NCBI GenBank assembly: GCA_003213135.1
Contig: QCNT01000001.1
Span: 124,001-188,000 of the forward strand
Reading direction: 5' to 3'
DNA: 64,000 nt
From: Pelagibacteraceae bacterium AG-426-I15
GTDB lineage: Bacteria > Pseudomonadota > Alphaproteobacteria > Pelagibacterales > Pelagibacteraceae
A program made the position numbers and the translations under genes. Each line of letters opens with the position of its first letter. Within the stretch, counting starts at the first letter, position 1. Positions 49,870 through 59,495 of this stretch are shown one piece after another. Under the pieces are notes generated by a model. The model was not told where the DNA came from and searched no databases. It saw only the letters and a program-made list of their open reading frames with translations.

Positions 49870-51122
49870 TTCATACTTAAAACCTTGCCAACTAAATATA
49901 AGCTACCAAAAATCACAATAATTTTTTTATCTTTTTTAGGAATTTTTTTTAGGGCATCTTTAATATTTTTAGATTCTACAGTTTGAAATCCATTTTCTTT
50001 TGCTATTTTGTAAAGTTTATTTGAACTCATTGCGCTTGGTTCATTGGGAATTTTCACAGTAATAATTTTTTTAAAAATTCCCTTAAAATTCTTGATTAGT
50101 TTTTTTGGATTTTTATTTCTTAAGCTTCCCCAAATGCTAAAAATAGGAATTTTAATATTTTTTAAAAAACGGGCTAAATTTTTAGTAGATTCATCGCTAT
50201 GACAACCATCTACAAGAATTTTAGTTTTTTTAAGATTTTTAGTTAATCGACCTTTGATAAATTGAACACGACCTTCAAATTTAATTTTTGGTATAGTCTT
50301 TCTTATAGTTTCACTGCTTATTCCTAGGTCCAGAGCCATTTTAATTGCTAAACCTACGTTTTCCCATAATCCTTCTGAGTGAATATTTTTAGAATTTAGA
50401 CGAATTAAATTACTATTTTCTTTGTAATATTTTTTATTTTTCTCATTTATAATTTTCCAAGATCTGTGTGTTATTTTTGTACTTGGGTTTTTTTTTAAAA
50501 TTTTATTTATTATTTTAAATGTTTTTGTTTTTTGCTTTCCTATATAGATAATTGTATTCTTACTCAGATATCCTACTTTTTGTCTGCAAATTTCATTAAT
50601 AGTTTTTGGTTTTACCCACTCTTGATGTTGGAAATTAATATTAGTAACAACTTGTGCCAAGGGATTAGACCATAGATTTGTTCCATCAAGTTTGAACAAC
50701 AATCCACTTTCTACTAAATTGAACGAGTCAGAGTTTGTTTTACAAGCTGCTAAAATATAAATACAAGTCAGCAGTTCAAATAGCGTCAGTCTCTCCCTGG
50801 TGTTTTCTATGATCTTTTTATATTTTTCTATCTCATTTATAGTAATAAATCTGTTTCCTAACCAAAATCTTTGTCTTACATCGTACAAATGAGGGCTTGT
50901 GAATGTATTAACTTTCTGTTTGTTTGCTTCTAGAAAATATTTTAAAGATGTAAGAACACTATTTTTTCCATCACTTCCAATTATATTAATTACATTGTTG
51001 AGTTTTTCTTCAGGATTATCTAATTTTCTTAAAACTTTTTTTATTCTTTTAAGATCAAGATTGATCCTTTTGCTATACTGCTTTTGAAGTTTTTGGTAAA
51101 GCTTCTTGGATGTTTGTGACAT
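49866..51122 (-). CDS. folC: FolC-family (folylpolyglutamate/dihydrofolate synthase-like) protein with divergent motifs
   Basis: Position next to accD/trxA; TFTSPHLYDVRQRF; FEGRVQFI; degenerate P-loop GSDGKNS. Confidence 0.85.
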   Translation of the reverse strand: MSQTSKKLYQKLQKQYSKRINLDLKRIKKVLRKLDNPEEKLNNVINIIGSDGKNSVLTSLKYFLEANKQKVNTFTSPHLYDVRQRFWLGNRFITINEIEKYKKIIENTRERLTLFELLTCIYILAACKTNSDSFNLVESGLLFKLDGTNLWSNPLAQVVTNINFQHQEWVKPKTINEICRQKVGYLSKNTIIYIGKQKTKTFKIINKILKKNPSTKITHRSWKIINEKNKKYYKENSNLIRLNSKNIHSEGLWENVGLAIKMALDLGISSETIRKTIPKIKFEGRVQFIKGRLTKNLKKTKILVDGCHSDESTKNLARFLKNIKIPIFSIWGSLRNKNPKKLIKNFKGIFKKIITVKIPNEPSAMSSNKLYKIAKENGFQTVESKNIKDALKKIPKKDKKIIVIFGSLYLVGKVLSMN

Positions 51123-52002
51123 TATCTGTTTGAGATATAGGCTTAACTTCTTTTTTCTTAAGTAAAATTGTTAAAAGAGTAGAAATTGTTGATCTTAAAT
51201 ATTTTCTTTCTATAACCATATCCAGTCCACCATGTTCTTTTACAAATTCTGACATCTGAAAGTCTTCAGGTAATTGCTCTTTTACTGTATTTTCTATTAC
51301 ACGACGTCCTGCAAAAGCCACCGTAGCTTTTGGCTCAGCAATTAGAATATCTCCTAGCGAAGCAAAACTTCCAGTAACACCTCCTGCAGTTGGATTTGTC
51401 ATAACCACAACATATGGCAAATTATTTTTTTTTAATTCATTCACAGCCAGTACTGTCCTGCTCATTTGAGCTAAAGCTACAGCCGACTCCATTAAACGTT
51501 GACCACCGCTACAACTAAAAAATATGTATGGTGTTTTTTTATCAATTGCATTTTGTGCGCCATGAATAAAAGCTTCACCCGATGCTGCGCCGACCGATCC
51601 GCCAATAAAATCAAAATTTTGTGCTCCTACTGTTACTAGAATATTATTCAATTTTCCTTCAGCAATTAAAATTGCATCAGATTGATTAGTTTTTTCACGT
51701 GCAATTTTTAACCTATCAGCATACTTTTTGGTATCTGACCATTTCAAAGGATCATCTTTAGGAACAGGAGTCTTAATTAATTCATATATTTTATTATCAA
51801 AGAATATTTTAAATCTATCATCGGAACTTAGTTTGTGGTGAAAACCACATGTAGGACAAACACTGAGATTTTTGAAAAGATCATCTTTATAAATTAAATT
51901 TTTACATTCACAAGTTTTCCACAAAGCTTCTTTAGTATCAGACGATTTTTTTTTAAAAAGAGACTTAATTTTTGGTTTTATAAATTTTGTTATCCAATTC
52001 AT
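51073..52002 (-). CDS. accD: Acetyl-CoA carboxylase carboxyltransferase beta subunit
   Basis: Zn finger CECKNLIYKDDLFKNLSVCPTCGFH; FSCSGGQRLMESAVALAQM; NPTAGGVTGSFASLGD. Confidence 0.97.
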   Translation of the reverse strand: MNWITKFIKPKIKSLFKKKSSDTKEALWKTCECKNLIYKDDLFKNLSVCPTCGFHHKLSSDDRFKIFFDNKIYELIKTPVPKDDPLKWSDTKKYADRLKIAREKTNQSDAILIAEGKLNNILVTVGAQNFDFIGGSVGAASGEAFIHGAQNAIDKKTPYIFFSCSGGQRLMESAVALAQMSRTVLAVNELKKNNLPYVVVMTNPTAGGVTGSFASLGDILIAEPKATVAFAGRRVIENTVKEQLPEDFQMSEFVKEHGGLDMVIERKYLRSTISTLLTILLKKKEVKPISQTDNVTNIQEALPKTSKAV

Positions 52003-52799
52003 TTTATTTTGTTTCTCAAGCTTTTTACCATTTTATTTAATTTTATGACAGGATTTTGGCGATTTTCTAGTGAGTCACTAATTCCTTTGCATAATGCGCT
52101 TCCTACAACCAAACCATCAGCCTTTTTTAAACTAGCAATAGTTTTATTTGTTATTCCGAAACCAATTACAGTATTTTTTGACTTATTTATTCTCTTTATC
52201 TTATTGTAATTTTTTAAAATTTTTTTAGGAGAAACTTTTAATTTACCGCCTGTAGTCGATAACATACTTATATAATAAAGCATGTCATGAGAACTTGCTA
52301 TAATTTTTTTCATCCTTTCCTTAGAGGTTGTTGGAGACAACAATTGAACAAAAGTAATCGAATTTTTTTTACATAATTTTGAAAATTCCTTATTATCTGG
52401 GAAAGGAAGATCTACAATTATTAACCCATTTACACCAACCTGCTTACATTTTTTTACAAATTTTTTCTCCCCATACCTATACACCATTTGGTAATATCCC
52501 ATGAGAATACATGGTTTTGCATTTTTACTTTTCTTATAATTTTTAACTATTTGAAAAACATCTTTTAGTTTAATGCCTTTTTTTAAAGCTCTATAAGAAC
52601 TATTCTGAATTTGAGGTCCATCAGCTGTTGGCGCATTATGCGCAAAACCTAACTCAAGAATATCCGCATATTCAGATATTGATTTTAGAATTTCTAAGGA
52701 TCTCTTTTTAGTATTATCACCGGCTACTGTATAGGTTAGTAGGGCAGGTCTATTTTCTTTTCTACACTTTTGAAAAGCTAAATTAATTTCAGATTTCAT
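51999..52799 (-). CDS. trpA: Tryptophan synthase alpha chain
   Basis: FQKCRKENRPALLTYTVAGD, LELGFAHNAPTADGPQIQ, VIGFGI, VVGSALCKGI. Confidence 0.95.
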   Translation of the reverse strand: MKSEINLAFQKCRKENRPALLTYTVAGDNTKKRSLEILKSISEYADILELGFAHNAPTADGPQIQNSSYRALKKGIKLKDVFQIVKNYKKSKNAKPCILMGYYQMVYRYGEKKFVKKCKQVGVNGLIIVDLPFPDNKEFSKLCKKNSITFVQLLSPTTSKERMKKIIASSHDMLYYISMLSTTGGKLKVSPKKILKNYNKIKRINKSKNTVIGFGITNKTIASLKKADGLVVGSALCKGISDSLENRQNPVIKLNKMVKSLRNKIK

Positions 52800-54031
52800 C
52801 TTGAATAATTACCCAACTTTTTTTTAATAATATCTTTGTCTTTTATACTGTCTCCACAACTATCAACTACAATTATATTTGAGCTATCAAGCTTTGGAGC
52901 AATTTTTATTGCTTCCGCAAATGCATGAGCCGGCTCTAAGCTTGGAGAAATTTCTTCAAGTTCAGTTACTAATTTAAAAGCTTGTAAAGCTTCCTCGTCC
53001 GTAGCGTATGTGTATCTTGCTCTACCAGCATCCTTCAAAAGACAATGTATTGGACTTACAGAAGGATAATCCAGGCCACTACTAATAGATTCGGTTTTGT
53101 TAATTTGACCGTCTGAATTTTGTACACAATAAGCAGCCGCGCCATGAAGAATCCCTATCTTAGAGTTTTTACTTAAAGGTGCAGCATGAAGCTTACTTTT
53201 TGATGGACCTCCAGCCTCAACTCCTATGAGCTCTACTTGATTTTTTTTATAATCAATAAATTCACTCCAAAATCCATATGCGCTAGAACCACCGCCAACA
53301 CAGTTAATTAATTTTAGTTTATTTGGTATTTCTCCAAACTCTTCTTCTATTTGAATTTTAAGTTCTCTAGAAATTTGCTCAGTACTAAAACCACAAATCT
53401 TTACGAATATATTTGGACCGACCAAACTTCCAATGCCCATATGAACCTTATCACAATTTGCAACCCAATATCTAATACATTCACTAACAGCATCTACTAG
53501 AGTTTTACTACCAGAATTTACAGGAATAATTTCAGCGCCATTTTTTTTTATTGCATCACAGTTTGGTTTTTGTCTTTCAATATCCCGAGCCCCCATAAAA
53601 ACTTTACATCCAAGGCCAAATTTTTTTGCGACCATGGAAAACATTTTTCCATTGTATCCAGCGCCTGTGTCAGTGCAGATATATTTCTTTTTTGCTCGCT
53701 TACATAACATTGCATGAGTGATTGCATTGTAGCATTTATGCGCACCACCTTTACAATCAGATACCATCTTTGCATAAATCTGCGCGCCACCCAAATGATC
53801 TGAAAGATTTTGTAATTTGATAAATCTTGTAGGTGTTCCTATATAGTTTTCATATAAATCATCTCTCTCTTTTAAAAAATTTTTATCTTTTCTATACTTT
53901 TCAAACAATTTTGTTAAATCATCTATTGGTTTCTTTAGTGTTTCGGCTACAAAATTACCACCAAATTTTCCAGCATAAAAACCGTTTTTATCGTGTTGAT
54001 CAATTAAAGGTATTCCTTTTTTAATTTTCAT
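52796..54031 (-). CDS. trpB: Tryptophan synthase beta chain
   Basis: GRPTRFIKL-equivalent IGTPTRFIKLQNLSDHLGGAQIYAK; CVGGGSSAYGFWSEF; LDYPSVSP. Start refined to MKIKKGIPLID. Confidence 0.95.
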   Translation of the reverse strand: MKIKKGIPLIDQHDKNGFYAGKFGGNFVAETLKKPIDDLTKLFEKYRKDKNFLKERDDLYENYIGTPTRFIKLQNLSDHLGGAQIYAKMVSDCKGGAHKCYNAITHAMLCKRAKKKYICTDTGAGYNGKMFSMVAKKFGLGCKVFMGARDIERQKPNCDAIKKNGAEIIPVNSGSKTLVDAVSECIRYWVANCDKVHMGIGSLVGPNIFVKICGFSTEQISRELKIQIEEEFGEIPNKLKLINCVGGGSSAYGFWSEFIDYKKNQVELIGVEAGGPSKSKLHAAPLSKNSKIGILHGAAAYCVQNSDGQINKTESISSGLDYPSVSPIHCLLKDAGRARYTYATDEEALQAFKLVTELEEISPSLEPAHAFAEAIKIAPKLDSSNIIVVDSCGDSIKDKDIIKKKLGNYSR

Positions 54032-54053
54032 TCTTAAAATATGATTATTTTTG

Positions 54054-54728
54054 CTATTTAGCAGACTGTATAATCTTTTTGATGTTTTGAACAGGGTCGC
54101 CCTCGATAATTGGCCTTCCAATTACCGCAAAACATTTATCATCTTTGATTTTTGAGAACTCGGCATAACTCATAACCCTTTTTTGATCTTGTCTATTCTC
54201 GTCACCTCTTATTCCAGGACAAAATATCTTCAGATTTTTTGATAGAGATCTAACGAGAGAAATATCTTTTCCAGACGCAATAACTCCAGATATACCTGCA
54301 TCAACTGCTAATTTAATTAAAAGTTGCATCTGTTCATCTACTGAATTTTTTATACCAATTTCTTTAAGATTAGTCTCTGAAGTTAATACAGTTACTCCAA
54401 GTAAATCAATAGATCCGGAAGCAGCTTCTTGAGCAGCTTTTAACATTTCAACATTACCGCTTATATGAATAGTTAGATATTTTGTTGCTTTTAAATTGGC
54501 AATTGCAGTTATTGTTTTTTTTACTTGATTAGGTATATCATGAAGTTTTAAATCTAAAAAAATTTCTACTCCCATTTCTTTAAATTTTTTAAGACCTTCA
54601 ACTCCACAAACAGCATATAATTCTGTTCCAATCTTTACGCCTGCAATCTGGTTCTTGATTTTTTTGGTAACATCAATTGCTTTTTCTAAAGAATTATAAT
54701 CAAGCGCAACAAAAATATTTTTTTTCAA
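54054..54728 (-). CDS. pyrF: Orotidine 5'-phosphate decarboxylase
   Basis: VALDYNSLEKAIDV, FLDLKLHDIPNQVKKTI, FCPGIRGDENRQDQKRVMS. Confidence 0.96.
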   Translation of the reverse strand: MKKNIFVALDYNSLEKAIDVTKKIKNQIAGVKIGTELYAVCGVEGLKKFKEMGVEIFLDLKLHDIPNQVKKTITAIANLKATKYLTIHISGNVEMLKAAQEAASGSIDLLGVTVLTSETNLKEIGIKNSVDEQMQLLIKLAVDAGISGVIASGKDISLVRSLSKNLKIFCPGIRGDENRQDQKRVMSYAEFSKIKDDKCFAVIGRPIIEGDPVQNIKKIIQSAK

Positions 54729-55024
54729 TTTATATTATTCCCATCATTAATTTTAATTCTTAATTCTTTCGACATTTTAAATGCTATTGATATTTTATTT
54801 TTTGTTTGAATTATTTCACCTGTACGCGGATTCCTGGCGTTCATTCTTTCCTTAATTTTTTTTTGAGAAAAACGTCCAAAATGTCTTATCTCAGTAGCTT
54901 TATGCAACTTAATTTTCTGTATTATTGTCTCAACTATTATATTAAGAATTTTTTCTATTTCAGCTTTTTTGATTTTCGGGCGAATTGTATCTGATAATTT
55001 TGAAACTATTTCAGATTTCACCAT
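54725..55024 (-). CDS. ihfB: Integration host factor beta subunit / HU family
   Basis: EIRHFGRFSQKKIKERMNARNPRTGEIIQTKNKISIAFKMSKEL; downstream of rpsA. Confidence 0.9.
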   Translation of the reverse strand: MVKSEIVSKLSDTIRPKIKKAEIEKILNIIVETIIQKIKLHKATEIRHFGRFSQKKIKERMNARNPRTGEIIQTKNKISIAFKMSKELRIKINDGNNIN

Positions 55025-55030
55025 ATTTAA

Positions 55031-56755
55031 TCACTTCTTCTTCTTTTTTGAGCTAAATACTTTTCCTAAAATATCGCCTAATACCGCCCCACTCTTAGAA
55101 CCATCTTTACCGAATTTTTTGATATCTCTTTTCTCATTTTGTATCTCTAATTCTTTGATAGATAAATTTACCTTTCTTTTGTCAAACTCCAAATCAACTA
55201 TCATACAGTCTACTTTGTTACCTGGATTAAATACTTCGGGCCTACAGTTCTCTGGTTCTTTAGCTAAATTGCTCTTTTTTATAAGAATTTGTAATTTATC
55301 ATCATTTCCTGGCGATACTTTAATACCATTTTTAATTACAGACTGAACTTTAGCTGTAATAACTTCTCCATTTTTTCTATTTTTAAAGTAGTCGAAAGGA
55401 TCGTTTTCCAGCTGTCTAACACTTAATCTTATTTTTTCTTTTTCTCTATCTATTTCAATAATTTTTGTTTTGACAGTATCGTTTTTTTTGTATTTTTTTA
55501 AATCTTCCTCTCTCTCTTCCCATGAAATATCTTTGTAGTGTAACAAACCGTTTAAACCTGAATTTCCTATACTTAGAAAAACTCCAAAATCAGTAATATT
55601 TTTAACTTTGGCATTTACAACGGATCCTACTGGACTTTCCTTAACTAGTTTGTCCCATGGATTACCTAACACAGCTTTGTAGCTGAGAGAAATTCGTCTT
55701 TTCTCAGGATCTATTTCCATTATTTTAACTTTAATTTCTTGAGACGGAGATAAAACTTTACTTGGACTTATATTTTTTTTAGTCCAATCAAGTTCTGATG
55801 AATGAACAAGTCCCTCTAAGCCTTCGCTTATCCTAATAAATGAACCATATTCTAAATTACGGGTAACCGTACCAGTTACTATATCGCCCACCTTATATTT
55901 TTTATCTAAATTTTCATAAGGATCAGGATGCATTTGTTTAACACCGCAGCTTATTCTACTTGTCTCTTTGTCTATTTTAATAATTTTTACTTTAATTGTT
56001 TCACCCACCGATAAGAGATCTGAAGGTTTTTTTACTCTAGAATAACTTAGATCACTACAATGCAAAAGTGCATCAGCACCCGAAAGATCTATAAAAGCTC
56101 CCCAATCTAAAATTGATTTTACTTTCCCATCGACGATGTCACCTTCTTTAATTTTAGATAAAATATTTTTTAAATCTTGATTCCTTGTTTTTTCAAGTAT
56201 AGCTCTTCTTGAAACAACTATATTTCCTCTTACTTTATCCATTTTAACACACATGAATTTAAGAGGCGTATTAATCAAATCGTCAATTTCGGAATTTCTT
56301 AGCGGTTTAGTATCTATTTGTGAACCTGGAAGAAAGCATAAGCAAGAGTCAATATTGACAACCATTCCACCTTTGACTCTATTAGTTATTATTCCCTCAA
56401 CTTCTTCTTGATCATTAAAAGCCTTCTCCATTTTTTTCCAAGAATTCATTCTTCTTGCTTTTTCTCTGCTCACAACAAGCTCAAGATTAAATCCTTCGAT
56501 TCTTTCAACGTAAACTTCAATTTTGGACCCGACTTTTAAACTATCCAGCTCTTTGGCTATCTTAAATTCTTCCACTGGAATTATTCCTTCCGATTTTGCT
56601 TTAAGATCTACAAAAACGTATTTTTTTCCAATTTCGCTTACAGTAGCTTTGGCTATCCCACCTTCTTTTAAATCTCTTTTTTTGAAATCTTCCTTTAGCA
56701 GATTCTCAAATTCTTTTGATCCTTTGTTATTTTCTAAATTTGTTTCTAAAGCCAT
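55031..56755 (-). CDS. rpsA: 30S ribosomal protein S1
   Basis: Multiple S1 repeats (GAFIDLSGADALLHCSDLSYSRVKKP, YGSFIRISEGLEGLVHSSELDW, FGVFLSIGNSGLNGLLHYKDISW). Confidence 0.97.
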   Translation of the reverse strand: MALETNLENNKGSKEFENLLKEDFKKRDLKEGGIAKATVSEIGKKYVFVDLKAKSEGIIPVEEFKIAKELDSLKVGSKIEVYVERIEGFNLELVVSREKARRMNSWKKMEKAFNDQEEVEGIITNRVKGGMVVNIDSCLCFLPGSQIDTKPLRNSEIDDLINTPLKFMCVKMDKVRGNIVVSRRAILEKTRNQDLKNILSKIKEGDIVDGKVKSILDWGAFIDLSGADALLHCSDLSYSRVKKPSDLLSVGETIKVKIIKIDKETSRISCGVKQMHPDPYENLDKKYKVGDIVTGTVTRNLEYGSFIRISEGLEGLVHSSELDWTKKNISPSKVLSPSQEIKVKIMEIDPEKRRISLSYKAVLGNPWDKLVKESPVGSVVNAKVKNITDFGVFLSIGNSGLNGLLHYKDISWEEREEDLKKYKKNDTVKTKIIEIDREKEKIRLSVRQLENDPFDYFKNRKNGEVITAKVQSVIKNGIKVSPGNDDKLQILIKKSNLAKEPENCRPEVFNPGNKVDCMIVDLEFDKRKVNLSIKELEIQNEKRDIKKFGKDGSKSGAVLGDILGKVFSSKKKKK

Positions 56756-57416
56756 ATTTTTGTTTTAATCTTATATTTACCATTTTTGACATTTTTTTTA
56801 CCATTTCAGATTTATTTAAAATATCGGATCGTATTACTACATGATCTTTTGCAAGAATCAATGGACTATGTTTCCTTGTAGTATCTGAATAATCACGTCT
56901 TTTAAGATCATTTTTAACTTCTTTGAAAGTAATTTTTCTATTTTTCTTTTTCAATTCACGAAATCTTCGTAAAGCTGCGGTATTTAAGTTTGCCTTTAAA
57001 TAAAATTTTACAAGAGCATTTGGAAAAATAAGATGGCTATCTCTACCTTCAATTACACAATATTTCTTATTTTGCTTTACCCAAGTTTTTTGAGTTTTTT
57101 TAATAATTTTACGTACAGCTAAAGTTTTGGCAATAATAGCTGAATATTTTGAAATATCAGGTTTGTGAAGATTAATTTTTTTAATTTTTTTATAATCAAA
57201 TCTTTTGAAGCACTTTCTTAAATAAGATACTTTATTTTTTGGTTTTTTATCGATTATTTTTTTTGCTCCCCATCTATAAAGTAGACCACTACTTAAATGA
57301 GGAATTTGAAATTTTCTGGATAATAACTTTGCAGCAGTCGATTTACCCGAACTACTTTTGCCATCAACGGTTAATATAAAATTATTAATTTCTCTTCTTT
57401 TCAAATTTTCCTCCAA
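56727..57416 (-). CDS. cmk: Cytidylate kinase
   Basis: ILTVDGKSSSGKSTAAKLLSRKF, EGRDSHLIFPNA, FKEVKNDLKRRDYSDTTRKHSPL. Confidence 0.93.
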   Translation of the reverse strand: MEENLKRREINNFILTVDGKSSSGKSTAAKLLSRKFQIPHLSSGLLYRWGAKKIIDKKPKNKVSYLRKCFKRFDYKKIKKINLHKPDISKYSAIIAKTLAVRKIIKKTQKTWVKQNKKYCVIEGRDSHLIFPNALVKFYLKANLNTAALRRFRELKKKNRKITFKEVKNDLKRRDYSDTTRKHSPLILAKDHVVIRSDILNKSEMVKKMSKMVNIRLKQKYGFRNKFRK

Positions 57417-58737
57417 GTTTTCGGATTATTTGTAAAAAATTTGGACAACTAGAATTTACTTGTTCAAAATTTTTTAGACTAGCTTTCACACCCGTTAGTA
57501 AACTCAAAATTGCAGCAGACATCAAGATTCTATGATCAAGAACACCTGATACGCTAATTTTTTTATTATTTAAATTAAATTTTGATTTTCCATAAATTTT
57601 CATTTCATTTTTAGATGCAGTTGTTTTGATTCCAATTTGTTTACAAATTTTTTGCATTTCCTTAATCCTATTGCTTTCTTTATTAACCAGGTCACCTATG
57701 CCTTTGAAAACTGAAGTCCCTGGCAAAAAACAAGCTAAAATTGTCATGATAGGTATTTCGTCCTGACAACTTGTAAAAAATTTTTCACTCACTTTCAAAG
57801 GTTTCATTTTACTACTTCTAACATGCACATCTGCAACAACTTCATTTCCTTGTTTTTTTTTATTTTTGAAACTTACTTTGCCACTATGTTTGCGGATTAT
57901 ATTAAAGAAACCAACACGCGTAGGATTAATTTGAACATCTTGTAGAATAATTTTAGAGTGTTTATTTAATAGACATAATGTTGCGTAAAAGCTCGCAGAT
58001 GACGGATCGCCTGGAACAGAAATATTTACTGGTTTTATACTCTCTTTTCCGATGATCTCGATCAGATTTGTTTTTCCTTTTTTAATTTTAATTGCATTTT
58101 TATTATGACTTAACATTCTTTCTGTATGATCTCGGCTTTTCGTTTTTTCAACTATTAAAGTTTTGCCAAATGAGTTTATCGAGGCAAGCATAACAGCAGA
58201 TTTAATCTGGCTTGAAATACCTGCTTCAAAATTAAATCCAACCGGCATTTCAGATGAAACTAATGTTAAAGGTAAATTAAACTTATTTTTCGGAAAGAAT
58301 TGAACACCAAAGCGCTCCATCGTTTTCATTATTTTATACATGTTTCTCTTACTCAAACTTTTGTCACCAGTCAATTTTACTTGAATATTTGGATTTGTTC
58401 CTAAAACACCAAAACCACAGATCCTTAAGGCGGTACCAGAATTTCCAAAATTTAGTACAGTATTTTTTTTACAATAAAGACTTCCTAATCCTTTACCATA
58501 AACTTCGTATTCTCCACTTTTTATTTTTTTTATTTTACAGTTTAATTTTTTTAAACAAGAAATTAGGCTAAATATATCATCAGACTCTAGTACATTTTTT
58601 AATTTTGAAACGCCTTCAGAAATTGAACCAATAATAAAACCTCTTTGAGAAATAGATTTATCGCTATCTACCTTTATCTTGTTTTTAAAACTCCCAATTC
58701 TATGATTGATTATTACAGAATAACTAGCCTCTGGCAT
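57385..58737 (-). CDS. aroA: 3-phosphoshikimate 1-carboxyvinyltransferase (EPSP synthase)
   Basis: DKSISQRGFIIGSISEG, NFGNSGTALR, SVPGDPSSASFYAT, DEIPIMTILACF. Confidence 0.96.
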   Translation of the reverse strand: MPEASYSVIINHRIGSFKNKIKVDSDKSISQRGFIIGSISEGVSKLKNVLESDDIFSLISCLKKLNCKIKKIKSGEYEVYGKGLGSLYCKKNTVLNFGNSGTALRICGFGVLGTNPNIQVKLTGDKSLSKRNMYKIMKTMERFGVQFFPKNKFNLPLTLVSSEMPVGFNFEAGISSQIKSAVMLASINSFGKTLIVEKTKSRDHTERMLSHNKNAIKIKKGKTNLIEIIGKESIKPVNISVPGDPSSASFYATLCLLNKHSKIILQDVQINPTRVGFFNIIRKHSGKVSFKNKKKQGNEVVADVHVRSSKMKPLKVSEKFFTSCQDEIPIMTILACFLPGTSVFKGIGDLVNKESNRIKEMQKICKQIGIKTTASKNEMKIYGKSKFNLNNKKISVSGVLDHRILMSAAILSLLTGVKASLKNFEQVNSSCPNFLQIIRKLGGKFEKKRN

Positions 58738-58742
58738 ACTTC

Positions 58743-59495
58743 CTACTCGTAAGAACCAAAGTACAATTCTCTTGCTTTAGCTGATTGTAAAATTTCTTTT
58801 GGTTTACCTTCTGCTATTATAGTTTGTTCACCTATAACTATACATTTATCGACAACTTGAAGTAGATTTTGAATGTTGTGGTCTGTTACTATGACTCCCG
58901 TACCGTAAGATTGAAGTTTTAGAATATATTTCTGAATATCTTGAACAACGATTGGATCAAGAGCAGCCATTGGTTCATCAAGTAAAATAATTTTAGGATT
59001 ATTTATTAGAGTTCTCGCTATTTGCAATCTACGAACCTCACCACCAGATAGTAAGTTTGCATTGATATTTCTTAAATGCTGCAAATTAAATTCCGTTAAT
59101 AATTGCTCCACCATTGATCTTTGTCTCTCTGGCTTTTTTATTGTGAGCTGAACTACTGCAAGTAGATTATCGTAGGTCGACATAGAAAAAACAGATCTAT
59201 ATTGACTTAAATAGCCAATTCCTAATTTGGCTCTTTCATGAATAGGTAAAGAGGTAATATCTTTTTGATTTAAGTAAATTTTTCCTGAGTCCACTTTATA
59301 TCTTCCAAGTACACATCCATATAAACTTGTTTTTCCACATCCATTGGGCCCTAGTAAACCCAATATTTCTCCAGCATACAAATCTAAGTTAATTTTTTTT
59401 AGGATTGGCCTTCCCTCAAAACTTTTACTAACCCCTTTGACCTGTAGGACTGGTTTATTTTTTTTAAATTTGATTATCCTAAATCTTTTTTTCAT
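58743..59495 (-). CDS. lptB: LPS export ABC transporter ATPase LptB
   Basis: GPNGCGKTSLYGCVLG, GYLSQYRSVFSMSTYDNLLAV, LSGGEVRRLQIARTL, LLDEPMAALDP. Confidence 0.96.
   Translation of the reverse strand: MKKRFRIIKFKKNKPVLQVKGVSKSFEGRPILKKINLDLYAGEILGLLGPNGCGKTSLYGCVLGRYKVDSGKIYLNQKDITSLPIHERAKLGIGYLSQYRSVFSMSTYDNLLAVVQLTIKKPERQRSMVEQLLTEFNLQHLRNINANLLSGGEVRRLQIARTLINNPKIILLDEPMAALDPIVVQDIQKYILKLQSYGTGVIVTDHNIQNLLQVVDKCIVIGEQTIIAEGKPKEILQSAKARELYFGSYE

Noticed and set aside
54032-54121. Apparent 68-nt overlap of trpB with pyrF in the ORF track
   Set aside because: TrpB homology begins at MKIKKGIPLIDQHDKNGFYAGKFGG (54031); upstream residues look like spurious extension
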